From the NCBI RefSeq assembly GCF_000631985.1, contig NZ_JFYN01000002.1:186001-250000 (forward strand): a stretch of 64,000 nucleotides of DNA. Reading direction: 5' to 3'. The position numbers and the translations under genes were made by a program. Source of the DNA: Pseudomonas sp. RIT288 (GTDB lineage Bacteria; Pseudomonadota; Gammaproteobacteria; Pseudomonadales; Pseudomonadaceae). Under the pieces are notes generated by a model, which saw nothing but the letters and a program-made list of their open reading frames with translations, made no database searches and was not told the DNA's origin. Of the stretch, positions 35,888 to 43,884 are shown one piece after another; position 1 is the first letter of the stretch, and each line of letters starts with the position of its first letter.

Positions 35888-35952
35888 GCTATCTGCGCAC
35901 ATTGAGCGGCGCTTGGTTGAGGAGGACATTCGCTTGGTTGAGCGGGACGCCG
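35888..35952 (-). promoter_or_regulatory. amidase/nitrile hydratase promoter with tandem 21-bp activator repeats
   Basis: Two head-to-tail 21-bp units (35911-35931, 35932-35952) share GYTTGGYT-N5-GGAC. Exactly 17 bp from the proximal unit, toward the gene, is GATAGC (35888-35893), a weak -10. The first repeat thus takes the place of the -35 hexamer, as in class II AraC-activated promoters. The same geometry occurs at 38855-38919. Confidence 0.78.
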
Positions 35953-35984
35953 TATTGCTGTAGCGCCGGTTTTTGCCGAGCGTG

Positions 35985-36509
35985 TCAGTCTTCGGATTCG
36001 GCCGTGGTCGGTTTCCGGGACGACTTGCCGGGTTTCGGCCAGACAACCCCGACGCTCTTCATACCTTTGGCCGGGTCCATTTCCGGGTGCGCGAGTACCA
36101 CGTCCCGATAGGAGGGGCTGCCGATCACCGCCGGTTTGAACTTGATGAGGAAGTCATTGACCTCCTTGCGCAGGTCCGGGGCCAGACCGTAATCGTCGTA
36201 GCACGCCTCCAGACAATCGAGCACCGCTTGCCAGTGCACCTCGGTCAGCCCCATCCCGCGATGCGCGGTGACCATGTCTCTGCCCCTGTATTTGGCGCTG
36301 CCACCCCAGTGCTCGGAAAGGAAGTCGACAAAATTGATGTGTTCCTTCTGGAACGTCGATTCCGACATATGGGCCCAGATGTGCCCGATGGCGGGGTGGC
36401 CCATTGTTTTTCTCAACACGGCGCCTGCGAACTGATAAATCGCGTCATAGCCGCCAAGACGGGTATAGAGGGAGGGTTGTTGTTCCACGGTGGGTTGCTG
36501 GTCGGTCAT
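35985..36509 (-). CDS. truncated haemoglobin (group 1/2 type)
   Basis: The 174-residue protein holds a truncated globin domain at residues about 13-135: LYTRLGGYDAIYQFAGAVL, HINFVDFLSEHWGG, and the proximal-His region MVTAHRGMGLTEVHWQAVLDCLE. A Lys/Pro-rich C-terminal tail follows. It binds haem and could handle O2 or NO. It is the third gene of the aldoxime dehydratase operon, which is an unusual place for a globin; a link to the haem enzyme OxdA is inference. Confidence 0.85.
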   Translation of the reverse strand: MTDQQPTVEQQPSLYTRLGGYDAIYQFAGAVLRKTMGHPAIGHIWAHMSESTFQKEHINFVDFLSEHWGGSAKYRGRDMVTAHRGMGLTEVHWQAVLDCLEACYDDYGLAPDLRKEVNDFLIKFKPAVIGSPSYRDVVLAHPEMDPAKGMKSVGVVWPKPGKSSRKPTTAESED

Positions 36510-36590
36510 TGTCGGGTTACTCCGTTTAAGATCAGGGTCATCTCATGAGCCGGTTGGCACGCTTGATACGGGCTGCGCAGAGGAGGAGGG

Positions 36591-37457
36591 CTAGAAAACC
36601 CTGACGTAGCGCAGGTTCATGCGAAAGTCCTCTTTGGGGCCGTTCTCCACCGCAAGGTCGCGTCCTAGTTGCACCTGGAATTGGTCCCTGGCGGTCAGAA
36701 ACTTTCTGGCCGTGACGCGGACGTTGGTGGTTTCCATCCTGTCGTCCTGGTTGACACCATCGACCTGGTTTTCCCCACCCCAACTGTGGCCGAAGCCGAT
36801 TGCCAGCGCCGTTGTCTCGTCGGGCATGTAGCGCCCCATCAACTGGGCGCCATAGGAAACGTCCTGCTCGCGACGGGCGGAGCTGGCGCCGTAGTCGTTG
36901 TTGTCTCCGTACCAGATGGCGTCACCGACGAGGTCGATGGCCCACTTTTCTGTGAAGTGCTTGACGTAAGCGGCCTGGAGATCGAATTTCCAACGGTTCT
37001 CGCCAAGGTTGAGCGCGTCGTCCTTGTCGTAGTTGCCAGTCGGCACGTACAGGTAAGCGGTCGCACCGAGGGTGTCGTTGGCGTCGTTTAGACGGTACTT
37101 GAGCGGCGCAGTAAGAATGAGGTCGCCGATGCCGCTGGCGTCGCCCAGCGCAGACGCATCACCACCGCCTGAGACATGGCCGAAGGGCAACAGGAATTGC
37201 GGCTCGATGGTCAGCCGCTCGCTCAGTTGGTAGACGTGCAGCAGACGCAATATGCCGACGTCGGACGTCAGGTTGAAATCGGAGCTGGTCTTGTGCCCGT
37301 TGGAATAGGCTTTGTCGGTGCTGGCGTGCTGGTAGTAGACCACGCCGATGGTCGCGCCCACGGGGAGCGGCTCGTAGTCGCCAGGATCGACCTCGAGCGC
37401 GTGGGAGGAAAGGCTGGGGAGGAGGGCTGCAAGCGACAGGTAGCGGAACCGTTTCAT
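36591..37457 (-). CDS. outer-membrane channel-like protein of the aldoxime operon
   Basis: The 288-residue protein has a signal peptide (FRYLSLAALLPSLSSHA-LEV) and a beta-barrel pattern ending in a C-terminal Phe (RMNLRYVRVF). It resembles the SphY/phenol-pathway outer-membrane family often found with aromatic catabolism genes. It probably aids uptake of aldoximes or nitriles. It is between oxd and the globin on the same strand. Confidence 0.8.
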   Translation of the reverse strand: MKRFRYLSLAALLPSLSSHALEVDPGDYEPLPVGATIGVVYYQHASTDKAYSNGHKTSSDFNLTSDVGILRLLHVYQLSERLTIEPQFLLPFGHVSGGGDASALGDASGIGDLILTAPLKYRLNDANDTLGATAYLYVPTGNYDKDDALNLGENRWKFDLQAAYVKHFTEKWAIDLVGDAIWYGDNNDYGASSARREQDVSYGAQLMGRYMPDETTALAIGFGHSWGGENQVDGVNQDDRMETTNVRVTARKFLTARDQFQVQLGRDLAVENGPKEDFRMNLRYVRVF

Positions 37458-37544
37458 GATCGAAGATCCTTTTTTCGGGCAAAAAGAGCCCCGCTATCGC
37501 CAGTCAGGCAACGCGCAGGGCTAAAAGTGGAGTCAGCGATGGAG

Positions 37545-38600
37545 TCAGGCGGGCGAGACGTGTGCGTCGCGCATCATCCCGGTCTGCGGGTGGCAGTTGA
37601 TGTACTCGAACAGTTGCTGGCTACCATCCGCCACCGAAACCTCGTGATACAGCCGCAGCTTCGAAAGACCGCCGATCACGCGGAAGAACGTGGTGAAAAT
37701 GCGCAGGTGAGTGGGGTGGGATTCCGCCCAGCGCTCCAGCTTGTCGAGCGATCGCCAGTGACCGATGTCATAGGCGATGTCGAGGAGATTGCCATCAAGG
37801 TCGATATTGCGTACGAAGCGGTTGCTATAGCAGCCCAGCGCCTGCCCCTCGTCACGCAGGAAGTTCATGCCGTCTTGCAGGGGCGGCAGCATCTCGTTGA
37901 AATAGAGCGCGCGTTCTTCCTCGCCGGCTTCGACCCAGTCTTGTCCGGAGCGGATCAGCGTCAGGTTGTCGTGGCCACGTACGACGACCCTGCCGCCCTT
38001 GGCCGGATCGCCTGAAATGACTTGCAGTTCGCTGGTCGGCTGCATCCAGTCGGTCTGGGAGATGGCAAAGCGGTCGCGCGCCGAGCCCCAGTAGCCGTGC
38101 TCTTCAATCTCGCCGCTGATGCCGTCCATGACCGCACCGACGCCTGGCAAATCGTCTTTGAAGGCATACAGCGTTTCGAACTGCTCGGCGCGCGGGGCCA
38201 TGACCTCGCGGAAATACCCCAGCCCCTCGCTCAGACGCGCATCGTCGCCCCACCAATTCGCCACCGGCGGTGAAAGCAGCCAACGGTGATAGGCGACGGG
38301 ATCACGCCAGTAGCCCACGGCGATGAAGTTTCCATACCCCTGATTGTCGAGATGGTAGGTCAGGTCGTAATGCCCGGGGCCATCGGCGAGGGCGAAGCTG
38401 GCGTCAATGTAGCGTATGGCTTGCAGGGCGGCGGCACGTTGTTCTTCGCGAAATTGCACCCCGAGGTAAGCCATCACGACTTGCTTCACGTTTTCGTCAG
38501 CCCGTCCCACAAACATGGGGAAGGGTGGCTGGTAATCGTCGTGGACGCGACGCGACAAAGTCCGCGGACATTTGAGATGTTTATCGATTGCAGATTCCAT
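37545..38600 (-). CDS. oxdA: aldoxime dehydratase (haem enzyme)
   Basis: The 351-residue protein dehydrates aldoximes to nitriles with a ferrous haem. The key residues of OxdA (Arg178, Ser219, proximal His299, His320) all appear one position earlier here: Arg177, Ser218, His298 and His319, so the active site is complete. The product nitrile is the substrate of the nitrile hydratase encoded downstream. Phenylacetaldoxime-type specificity is possible but not readable. Confidence 0.94.
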   Translation of the reverse strand: MESAIDKHLKCPRTLSRRVHDDYQPPFPMFVGRADENVKQVVMAYLGVQFREEQRAAALQAIRYIDASFALADGPGHYDLTYHLDNQGYGNFIAVGYWRDPVAYHRWLLSPPVANWWGDDARLSEGLGYFREVMAPRAEQFETLYAFKDDLPGVGAVMDGISGEIEEHGYWGSARDRFAISQTDWMQPTSELQVISGDPAKGGRVVVRGHDNLTLIRSGQDWVEAGEEERALYFNEMLPPLQDGMNFLRDEGQALGCYSNRFVRNIDLDGNLLDIAYDIGHWRSLDKLERWAESHPTHLRIFTTFFRVIGGLSKLRLYHEVSVADGSQQLFEYINCHPQTGMMRDAHVSPA

Positions 38601-38642
38601 GGGGGCTCCTTTATTTCCGTCTCAAACGGACGGTTCGCTGTT

Positions 38643-38807
38643 CTACAGGCCAGTGGATGTTGTTTTGCGATCAGGACCACGCCATCGGCGTTGCAGCGCG
38701 AGGGTCCCGAGTTGCACCAGGTAAATGGCGAACTCTTCGGGTGCCATGTCCCAACGCTGTAAAAACCAGGACGAATCCGACAGTCGCTGCTGTTCTCGTC
38801 GTTGCAT
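38643..38807 (-). CDS. 54-residue protein at the head of the oxd operon
   Basis: A short frame (MQRREQQRLSDSSWFLQRWD...) starts at 38807 with CGAGG upstream and ends 42 bp before oxdA. It lies downstream of the activator repeats and the -10 at 38855, so it would be the first gene on that transcript. It is basic with one amphipathic stretch (PEEFAIYLVQLGTLALQRRW). No family is recognised; it could be a leader peptide or a small partner. Confidence 0.5.
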   Translation of the reverse strand: MQRREQQRLSDSSWFLQRWDMAPEEFAIYLVQLGTLALQRRWRGPDRKTTSTGL

Positions 38808-38854
38808 GAGGCACCTCGTCATTGGTGTCGGGAGGGACACGGCATGGCGTGAAA

Positions 38855-38919
38855 ATTATCGAGGGGAGATGGGATGTGCTTGGCTCGAATGGACAACCGT
38901 TTGGTTAAAAAGGACAGCC
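38855..38919 (-). promoter_or_regulatory. oxd operon promoter with tandem 21-bp activator repeats
   Basis: Two 21-bp units (38878-38898, 38899-38919) carry GYTTGGYT-N5-GGAC in the same orientation as at 35911-35952. GATAAT (minus strand, 38855-38860) is 17 bp from the proximal repeat. The shared spacing argues for one activator, most likely the AraC protein encoded divergently at 39160. Confidence 0.8.
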
Positions 38920-39159
38920 GTAAATGGCCAGCTCATCGATGCGCAGCGATGGTGCGGGGCTTGTGAAACAAGGGACGAAATGCCCAGGGAAGTTGCAGGG
39001 GAAGTGTTGGGGCGGAGCTGTCTGCCAAGTGTGCGGAGGGTGATCTCGCGGCGCGGCTAAGCGCTGGGCGTGAGACTGAGCAGATGGCCTGATTATTGCT
39101 GACCTCGCAAAAAACGTTACCCCGCTTTTTTGTTGAACCGCCGCCGCGAGGTCAATGCA

Positions 39160-40095
39160 ATGAGCCAGACATGTCAGTATTCAACGCTTGCCGTCACGGC
39201 GCCCCAACGGTTCGATTACTGGAAGGAGGTGGTGTGTCACCATTGCCTGGACGCAGACAGCAAACTGCTGGCGCAGAGCGATTTTGACGGGGCGCTGGAG
39301 GTGCATGGCATGGGGGCACTGGACATCTGCACGTTGTCCGCACCCTTGCATTATTGGGAGCGGACCGCCCAGCACCTGCGCAGCGACCCGAACGACGATT
39401 TGTGGTTGGGCTTTACCCGCAGCGGTTATGGCGAACTGGAGCAGGCTGACCGGCGGACGAAGCTGGCGGCGGACGATCTGTTCCTTTATGACGCATCCCA
39501 GCCCTTCAGATTCAGCTTCGGTGGTACCGATAACCACCTTGTGCGCATTCCTCGACAATTGCTCAGCCAGCGGCTGCCCGGCATAGCGGAGTGCACCGCG
39601 ATGGTTCTGGATGATCGTCGCCCAGGGGTGATTCCGTTACGCGAGATGTTGCGCCAGGCCGCGAGCATGGCTTCAGGCTTCCATAAACCAGGCCTGTCCA
39701 GTCGTTATTCCAGCACGTTGCTCGACCTCTTGGTGGTCAGCCTGGAGCTCCAGGATTTAAAGCAGACACATGACGAGTTGGACCTGTACGGCCGGATCAT
39801 GAATTACATCCATCAGTATCTGACCGACGCGGATCTTTCACTCGAGCGCATTGCTCAAGCTCACCATGTCTCCACGCGCACGGTGACGCGCGCTTTCGCC
39901 CGCCACCAGAAATCGCCGGTCGCGGAAATCTGGAAGGCACGGTTGTTCGCCAGCCGCGACGCGATCGAGCGTGGTCAAGTCCGTAGCATTTCCCAGGCTG
40001 CGCTGGATTTCGGCTTCTCGGACTTCTCTCATTTCAGCCACGCTTTTCGCAAGGCCTTCGGCATTGCTCCCCATACTCTTCTGCGGCGAGAGTGA
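39160..40095 (+). CDS. AraC-family activator of the aldoxime/nitrile genes
   Basis: The 311-residue protein has an AraC-binding-like N-terminal domain (YWKEVVCHHCLDAD; then FRFSFGGTDNHLVRIPRQLL) as in FeaR and OxdR/NhpR-type regulators, and a C-terminal double helix-turn-helix ending FGFSDFSHFSHAFRKAFGIAPHTLLRRE. The frame opens at a TTG (39130), but GAGG at 39148 fits the ATG at 39160. It is divergent from the oxd operon and probably binds the 21-bp repeats in response to an aldoxime, nitrile or amide. Confidence 0.9.
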   Translation: MSQTCQYSTLAVTAPQRFDYWKEVVCHHCLDADSKLLAQSDFDGALEVHGMGALDICTLSAPLHYWERTAQHLRSDPNDDLWLGFTRSGYGELEQADRRTKLAADDLFLYDASQPFRFSFGGTDNHLVRIPRQLLSQRLPGIAECTAMVLDDRRPGVIPLREMLRQAASMASGFHKPGLSSRYSSTLLDLLVVSLELQDLKQTHDELDLYGRIMNYIHQYLTDADLSLERIAQAHHVSTRTVTRAFARHQKSPVAEIWKARLFASRDAIERGQVRSISQAALDFGFSDFSHFSHAFRKAFGIAPHTLLRRE

Positions 40096-40132
40096 AACGG
40101 ACGGGCCTTAACGCTTCTCAAGCGTAAGACAT

Positions 40133-40558
40133 TCAGCTTTTATCCACGGCTGCCATCTCTTGTTGACGCAGCACGGTTGCGTAGTGCGTCTCCACCCAAT
40201 CGGCCAATTCGCGCACCCGCACTGCGGCTTCGATCCCCATAGGCGTCAGCGTGTATTCCACGTGTGGCGGCACGATGTCATAGGCGTGACGCTCCACCAC
40301 TCCATCACCTTCCAACAACTGAAGTGTCTGCGCCAACATTCGTTCGCTGACCCCGCCGATCTTGCGTCGTAACTGGCTGAACCGCAGCGTGCCAGGCAGC
40401 AGGGCAATCAGCACCAGCACACCCCAGCGGCTTGTCAGGTGGCTCAGGATTTCACGCGACGGGCATTCTGGCGCGAGCACGTCGCCGCGCCTCAATCGTT
40501 CGGACAATGGGACTGCAGACGGTTTTTCTGATGATTTCGAAGGCGCGTTCATATTCAT
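40133..40558 (-). CDS. qorR: HxlR-family redox regulator, QorR/YtfH-like
   Basis: The 141-residue protein is a winged-helix HxlR regulator (SHLTSRWGVLVLIALLPGTLRFSQLRRKIGGVSERMLAQTLQLLEGDGVVERHAYD). A conserved Cys (residue 32, in PECPSREIL) lies just before the helix-turn-helix, where QorR/HypR-type sensors have their redox cysteine. It is divergent from a qorB-like gene, the same layout as ytfH/ytfG in E. coli. Confidence 0.86.
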   Translation of the reverse strand: MNMNAPSKSSEKPSAVPLSERLRRGDVLAPECPSREILSHLTSRWGVLVLIALLPGTLRFSQLRRKIGGVSERMLAQTLQLLEGDGVVERHAYDIVPPHVEYTLTPMGIEAAVRVRELADWVETHYATVLRQQEMAAVDKS

Positions 40559-40560
40559 AC

Positions 40561-40584
40561 ACTTACCTTTTTGTACGTACTTAC
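40561..40584. promoter_or_regulatory. candidate QorR operator
   Basis: The divergent region holds two ACTTAC repeats 18 bp apart (40561, 40579) and the palindrome GTACGTAC (40573-40580), directly before the regulator start codon. These are the only repeats in the gap, so they likely hold the operator. Confidence 0.45.
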
Positions 40585-40657
40585 TTAAAGTAATCTAATT
40601 TCTTATATTCGCTCATGGCTGTTTCTTCAACTCTTCCGTTCACCAAGGAGTCACTTC

Positions 40658-41509
40658 ATGAGCATTGCCGTTACTGGAGCCACCGGCCAACTGGGCCACC
40701 TCGTCATCGAGCACCTGAAGCAGCGAGTTGCCGCGAGCAGTATTCTTGCCCTGGCGCGCAAGCCGGAACAGGCAGAAGGGCTGAGCGTTGCGGCAAGAGC
40801 GTTCGATTATTCCAGGGCCGAAATGCTGGATGCGGCGTTGTCCGGAGTGGAAACCTTGCTGCTGATCTCCTCCAGCGAAATCGGTCAACGTGCTGCGCAG
40901 CACTCCAATGTCATCGCGGCGGCGAAGAGGGCGGGCGTCCAGCGCATTGTCTACACCAGTGTGCTGCACGCTGATTCGTCCGTGCTGCAACTTGCCGACG
41001 AACACCGCGCAACCGAGGCTGCCCTCAAGGCGTCCGGACTTTCCTACACGCTGTTGCGCAATGGTTGGTACACAGAAAACCACACAGGTTTCGCGGGTGT
41101 GGCACTGGCTAACGGCGCGCTGTTTGGTAGTGCAGGCGAAGGCCGGATTTCGTCAGCGACACGCGAGGATCTGGCTGAAGCGGCCGCCGTGGTGTTGACA
41201 GCTGATGGCCATGAAAACGCGACCTATGAACTGGCCGGCGATAACTCATGGACACTGGCTGATCTGGCGGCAGAAATCTCGAAGCAGACCGGCAAGAACA
41301 TCCCTTACCGCAACCTCCCGGAAGCCGACTACGCCGCTGCGCTCGAAGGTGTTGGCTTGCCGAAGGGGCTCGCCGCAGCATTGGCTTCCTATGACGTCAG
41401 CGCTTCACAGGGAGCGCTCTACAGCAACGAGCGCGCCTTGGCTGAACTCATCGGGAGACCAACCACGCCGCTTGCTATCAGCGTCGAACGTGCGCTGAAG
41501 ACGCACTGA
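40658..41509 (+). CDS. qorB: NAD(P)H:quinone oxidoreductase, NmrA/QorB-like
   Basis: The 283-residue NmrA-like SDR starts with the Rossmann motif AVTGATGQLGHLV and keeps the family block LLRNGWYTENHTG. It lacks the YxxxK catalytic pair, as QorB does. It reduces quinones with NADPH and is likely controlled by the divergent HxlR regulator. CAAGGAG is upstream of the ATG. Confidence 0.88.
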   Translation: MSIAVTGATGQLGHLVIEHLKQRVAASSILALARKPEQAEGLSVAARAFDYSRAEMLDAALSGVETLLLISSSEIGQRAAQHSNVIAAAKRAGVQRIVYTSVLHADSSVLQLADEHRATEAALKASGLSYTLLRNGWYTENHTGFAGVALANGALFGSAGEGRISSATREDLAEAAAVVLTADGHENATYELAGDNSWTLADLAAEISKQTGKNIPYRNLPEADYAAALEGVGLPKGLAAALASYDVSASQGALYSNERALAELIGRPTTPLAISVERALKTH

Positions 41510-41905
41510 TGAACTGCTGCCAAGCAGCAATGATCATGATCGGGCAGGCAGTACTCATGATCTTTTCATGACCGGCTGGACTCGACTGCAAACTAGCCGT
41601 GGGTAAAAGCAAAAAATCGGCAAAGAGCAGCCGTTTGGCGGTCAGTTGCCGGATGGCGCGGTCGTTTGTCCCGTCAGTGGGGGTGAATAGATCGTGGCGT
41701 AGTTGGCCGTCGTCATCGGCGAGACTCTGAGCCTTGAGCGCGGGTGAAGTCGAAGTTAGTCCTAGAAAACGAAAAATGTGGGCTAGACGGATCTCAAGAA
41801 AACGAATCCCAAATCGCTAAATTCCCCGATATTTTATTTCAATAGGCCACCATTTCCCTTAACGTATGGCAGATTGACTCCACTGTAAAAAGTCGCGGGG
41901 ATTAC
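41510..41905. other. 396-bp gap at the left edge of the accessory patch
   Basis: No gene with a start, ribosome site and family features is seen. The minus strand stays open for over 50 codons around 41560-41760 without a start codon, which could be a gene remnant. Base composition falls from GC-rich to AT-rich at about 41750, suggesting the edge of an inserted segment. Confidence 0.5.
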
Positions 41906-42728
41906 ATGGACGTATGCTATTGGGAAGGAGGTCTCCTTTTGTTTGAGATCGACGCTATCCACAAGATAGCCAAAGCATTTGGTCCCAAAGAGCTTCCTCC
42001 GGAACCAGGATCAGGCCCCACGAAAGGGAAGTCGTTTGACGTTCTCAAACAATTGAAGAAACCTGAGTCAGGCCATGGCATATGGCCTTGGCGCGGCTAC
42101 GCAGGCTTTCGTTTTGCTAACTCGCGGGGCTCAGATGGGGAGTTCGATCTTGTCATCGTGACCCACAGCCTCGTTCTTGTTGTCGAGCTTAAGCACTGGC
42201 GCGGCGAGATCACCAACCACGGCGGTAAATGGCACCAAGACGGGAAGGAAACAGAAGTCTCGCCGGTAGACAAAACTCGTCGGAAAACCTTTGAGCTGAG
42301 GAAACGAATCAAGAGCCTGAAGTCTCGGCTGCCTAGTCGCGAAGGAAGGCCTGCGCGAAAACGAGATCTATATGCGTCAGCGTACGGAGCAGTTGAGCCG
42401 CATGCTGGGTAGAGGAAACGTCAATCAGGGTCTTCAGCTCGCCGACATCTTGGGAGATTCGGACGCCTACGATTTTGTGTCTCCAAATGGGCTGGATCTT
42501 TCTGCTTTGTACAACAGCGCGAGTGCCGTTGCACAGGTTAGAGAGTCTTCCGGGCTGCGACTTTTTGGATCGCTTCAGCTACAGCAAAACTGGGATAGAG
42601 TTTCTTCGGTGCTGCGCAAACATCAGAGGGCGCTTCAGGGTGAGCTGCAAGCCACCCCGATTAGCCTGTCCTTGCGACCTGGGCCGCGGTGTAGAAACTC
42701 CGGGCGATTTATGGCAAAGCTTCATTAA
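41906..42728 (+). pseudogene. frameshifted NERD-domain nuclease-related gene
   Basis: The first frame (41906-42412, 168 residues) holds a NERD domain: GEFDLVIVTHSLVLVVELKHWRGEI carries the Asp...Glu-x-Lys pattern of restriction-like nucleases. Between about 42340 and 42372 the reading shifts frame. A second open frame (to 42728) continues with LRENEIYMRQRTEQLSRMLGR and about 110 more residues, then stops. NERD proteins of this kind are usually longer, so the gene is both shifted and cut short. Confidence 0.65.
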
Positions 42729-42797
42729 ATGATTCCAGGCGTCCACCAGTTATTTAGGGTTCGTATTTTCAAAAGCACAATTTGACAAGGAAAGCAC

Positions 42798-43772
42798 ATG
42801 AGCATCGATACACTTAAGAAGAAAATCAATGTCGAACCTGGAGCAAGCCTTTCAACTTTCGAGATCAAAAGGCTTGGCGTAACAAATTTGATTGAGACGA
42901 AAGAGCTAGATGCGAAAACTCTAAGGGGCCTTCTTGATATTTTATCAGCTTTGAAATGCACCACTGAATTCGAGGGTTATCACGACTCTGATAAGGTTAA
43001 GTTTGATATTCCGGTGACTGAGGGATTGCTGAGGCGCTTTGGGCATCCACTTATCACCGTAAATTTTTCTCGTGATCAAGATACTGGCATGGATTTGTTC
43101 AGACTCTTGTTTGACTTAGCCGGCAGTAAGGATAGCGTTCCGCACTTTATTAGGCTTGAGGCACACCTATTTGACTTGACCGATCAAGAACTCGAGATTC
43201 AAGAAAAACTGACTCTTCACAGCATGGATCTTAAGACATTTGATAAGCGCGCGCAGGTAATTGCGGTTTCGACTTACATTGAGGCTATGGTGACTATTGT
43301 CAGCAAGAAAAGCCTGGAGATATCTGAGTTCAGGAACTCGTGGCGAGAGCGCGTGAGACCTATAAGGGAAAATGGTAAGCGAGGCAAGATTACACCAAAC
43401 TTCTCAACACATATTGACCATCTCGAAGAGAATAGTATTCTTTCGTCAGACATATGTGACGCCATCAACAAGCTGCGACTCGCACGCAATGTTTCTGCCC
43501 ATAACTACACGGTTTTCAAGGGTGGAGAAGGTGGCTCACCAGTTGATCACATTGAGGTTACTCATTTGGACGAAGCATTCATATCAGCGTCCCGTGATTT
43601 TGTAGAGGTGTGTAAAGGTATTTTTGGGCCGATTCCTAAAGCCTTGGGGAGCAATAAGTTTCAGCGATACTCTGAACTTTTGGCTGGAGAAATAAGCAAA
43701 TCTACAAGCTTGGAGTCTGTGCTTGTATTGGGAGTTCGACACTCCGATGATGTGGAAGAAATTTTCGGTTAA
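42798..43772 (+). CDS. HEPN-motif protein of unknown function
   Basis: The 324-residue protein matches no family I recognise. Its C-terminal half is helical and contains R230-N-V-S-A-H235 inside the helix INKLRLARNVSAHNY, the Rx4H motif of HEPN ribonucleases (often seen as RNxxAH). The N-terminal ~125 residues look like a mixed alpha/beta domain. AAGGAAA precedes the ATG. Codons are AT-rich compared with the flanks, a sign of horizontal transfer. A defence or RNA-cleaving role is inference. Confidence 0.7.
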   Translation: MSIDTLKKKINVEPGASLSTFEIKRLGVTNLIETKELDAKTLRGLLDILSALKCTTEFEGYHDSDKVKFDIPVTEGLLRRFGHPLITVNFSRDQDTGMDLFRLLFDLAGSKDSVPHFIRLEAHLFDLTDQELEIQEKLTLHSMDLKTFDKRAQVIAVSTYIEAMVTIVSKKSLEISEFRNSWRERVRPIRENGKRGKITPNFSTHIDHLEENSILSSDICDAINKLRLARNVSAHNYTVFKGGEGGSPVDHIEVTHLDEAFISASRDFVEVCKGIFGPIPKALGSNKFQRYSELLAGEISKSTSLESVLVLGVRHSDDVEEIFG

Positions 43773-43884
43773 CTTTAAGCGGGATGCTTAGCTTCTTGCT
43801 CATGCCAATACATGAGTGCCTAGCCGATGAGCGCTGTATTCTTGCCGCGCGATGATCGATTTTAATGGAGTTGGTGATAGCGAC

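Noticed and set aside
43852..43884. Upstream ATG of the membrane protein gene as the start
   Set aside because: It is possible, but the added residues carry no conserved feature; the ATG at 43885 has GGAG within reach. Left as an alternative.
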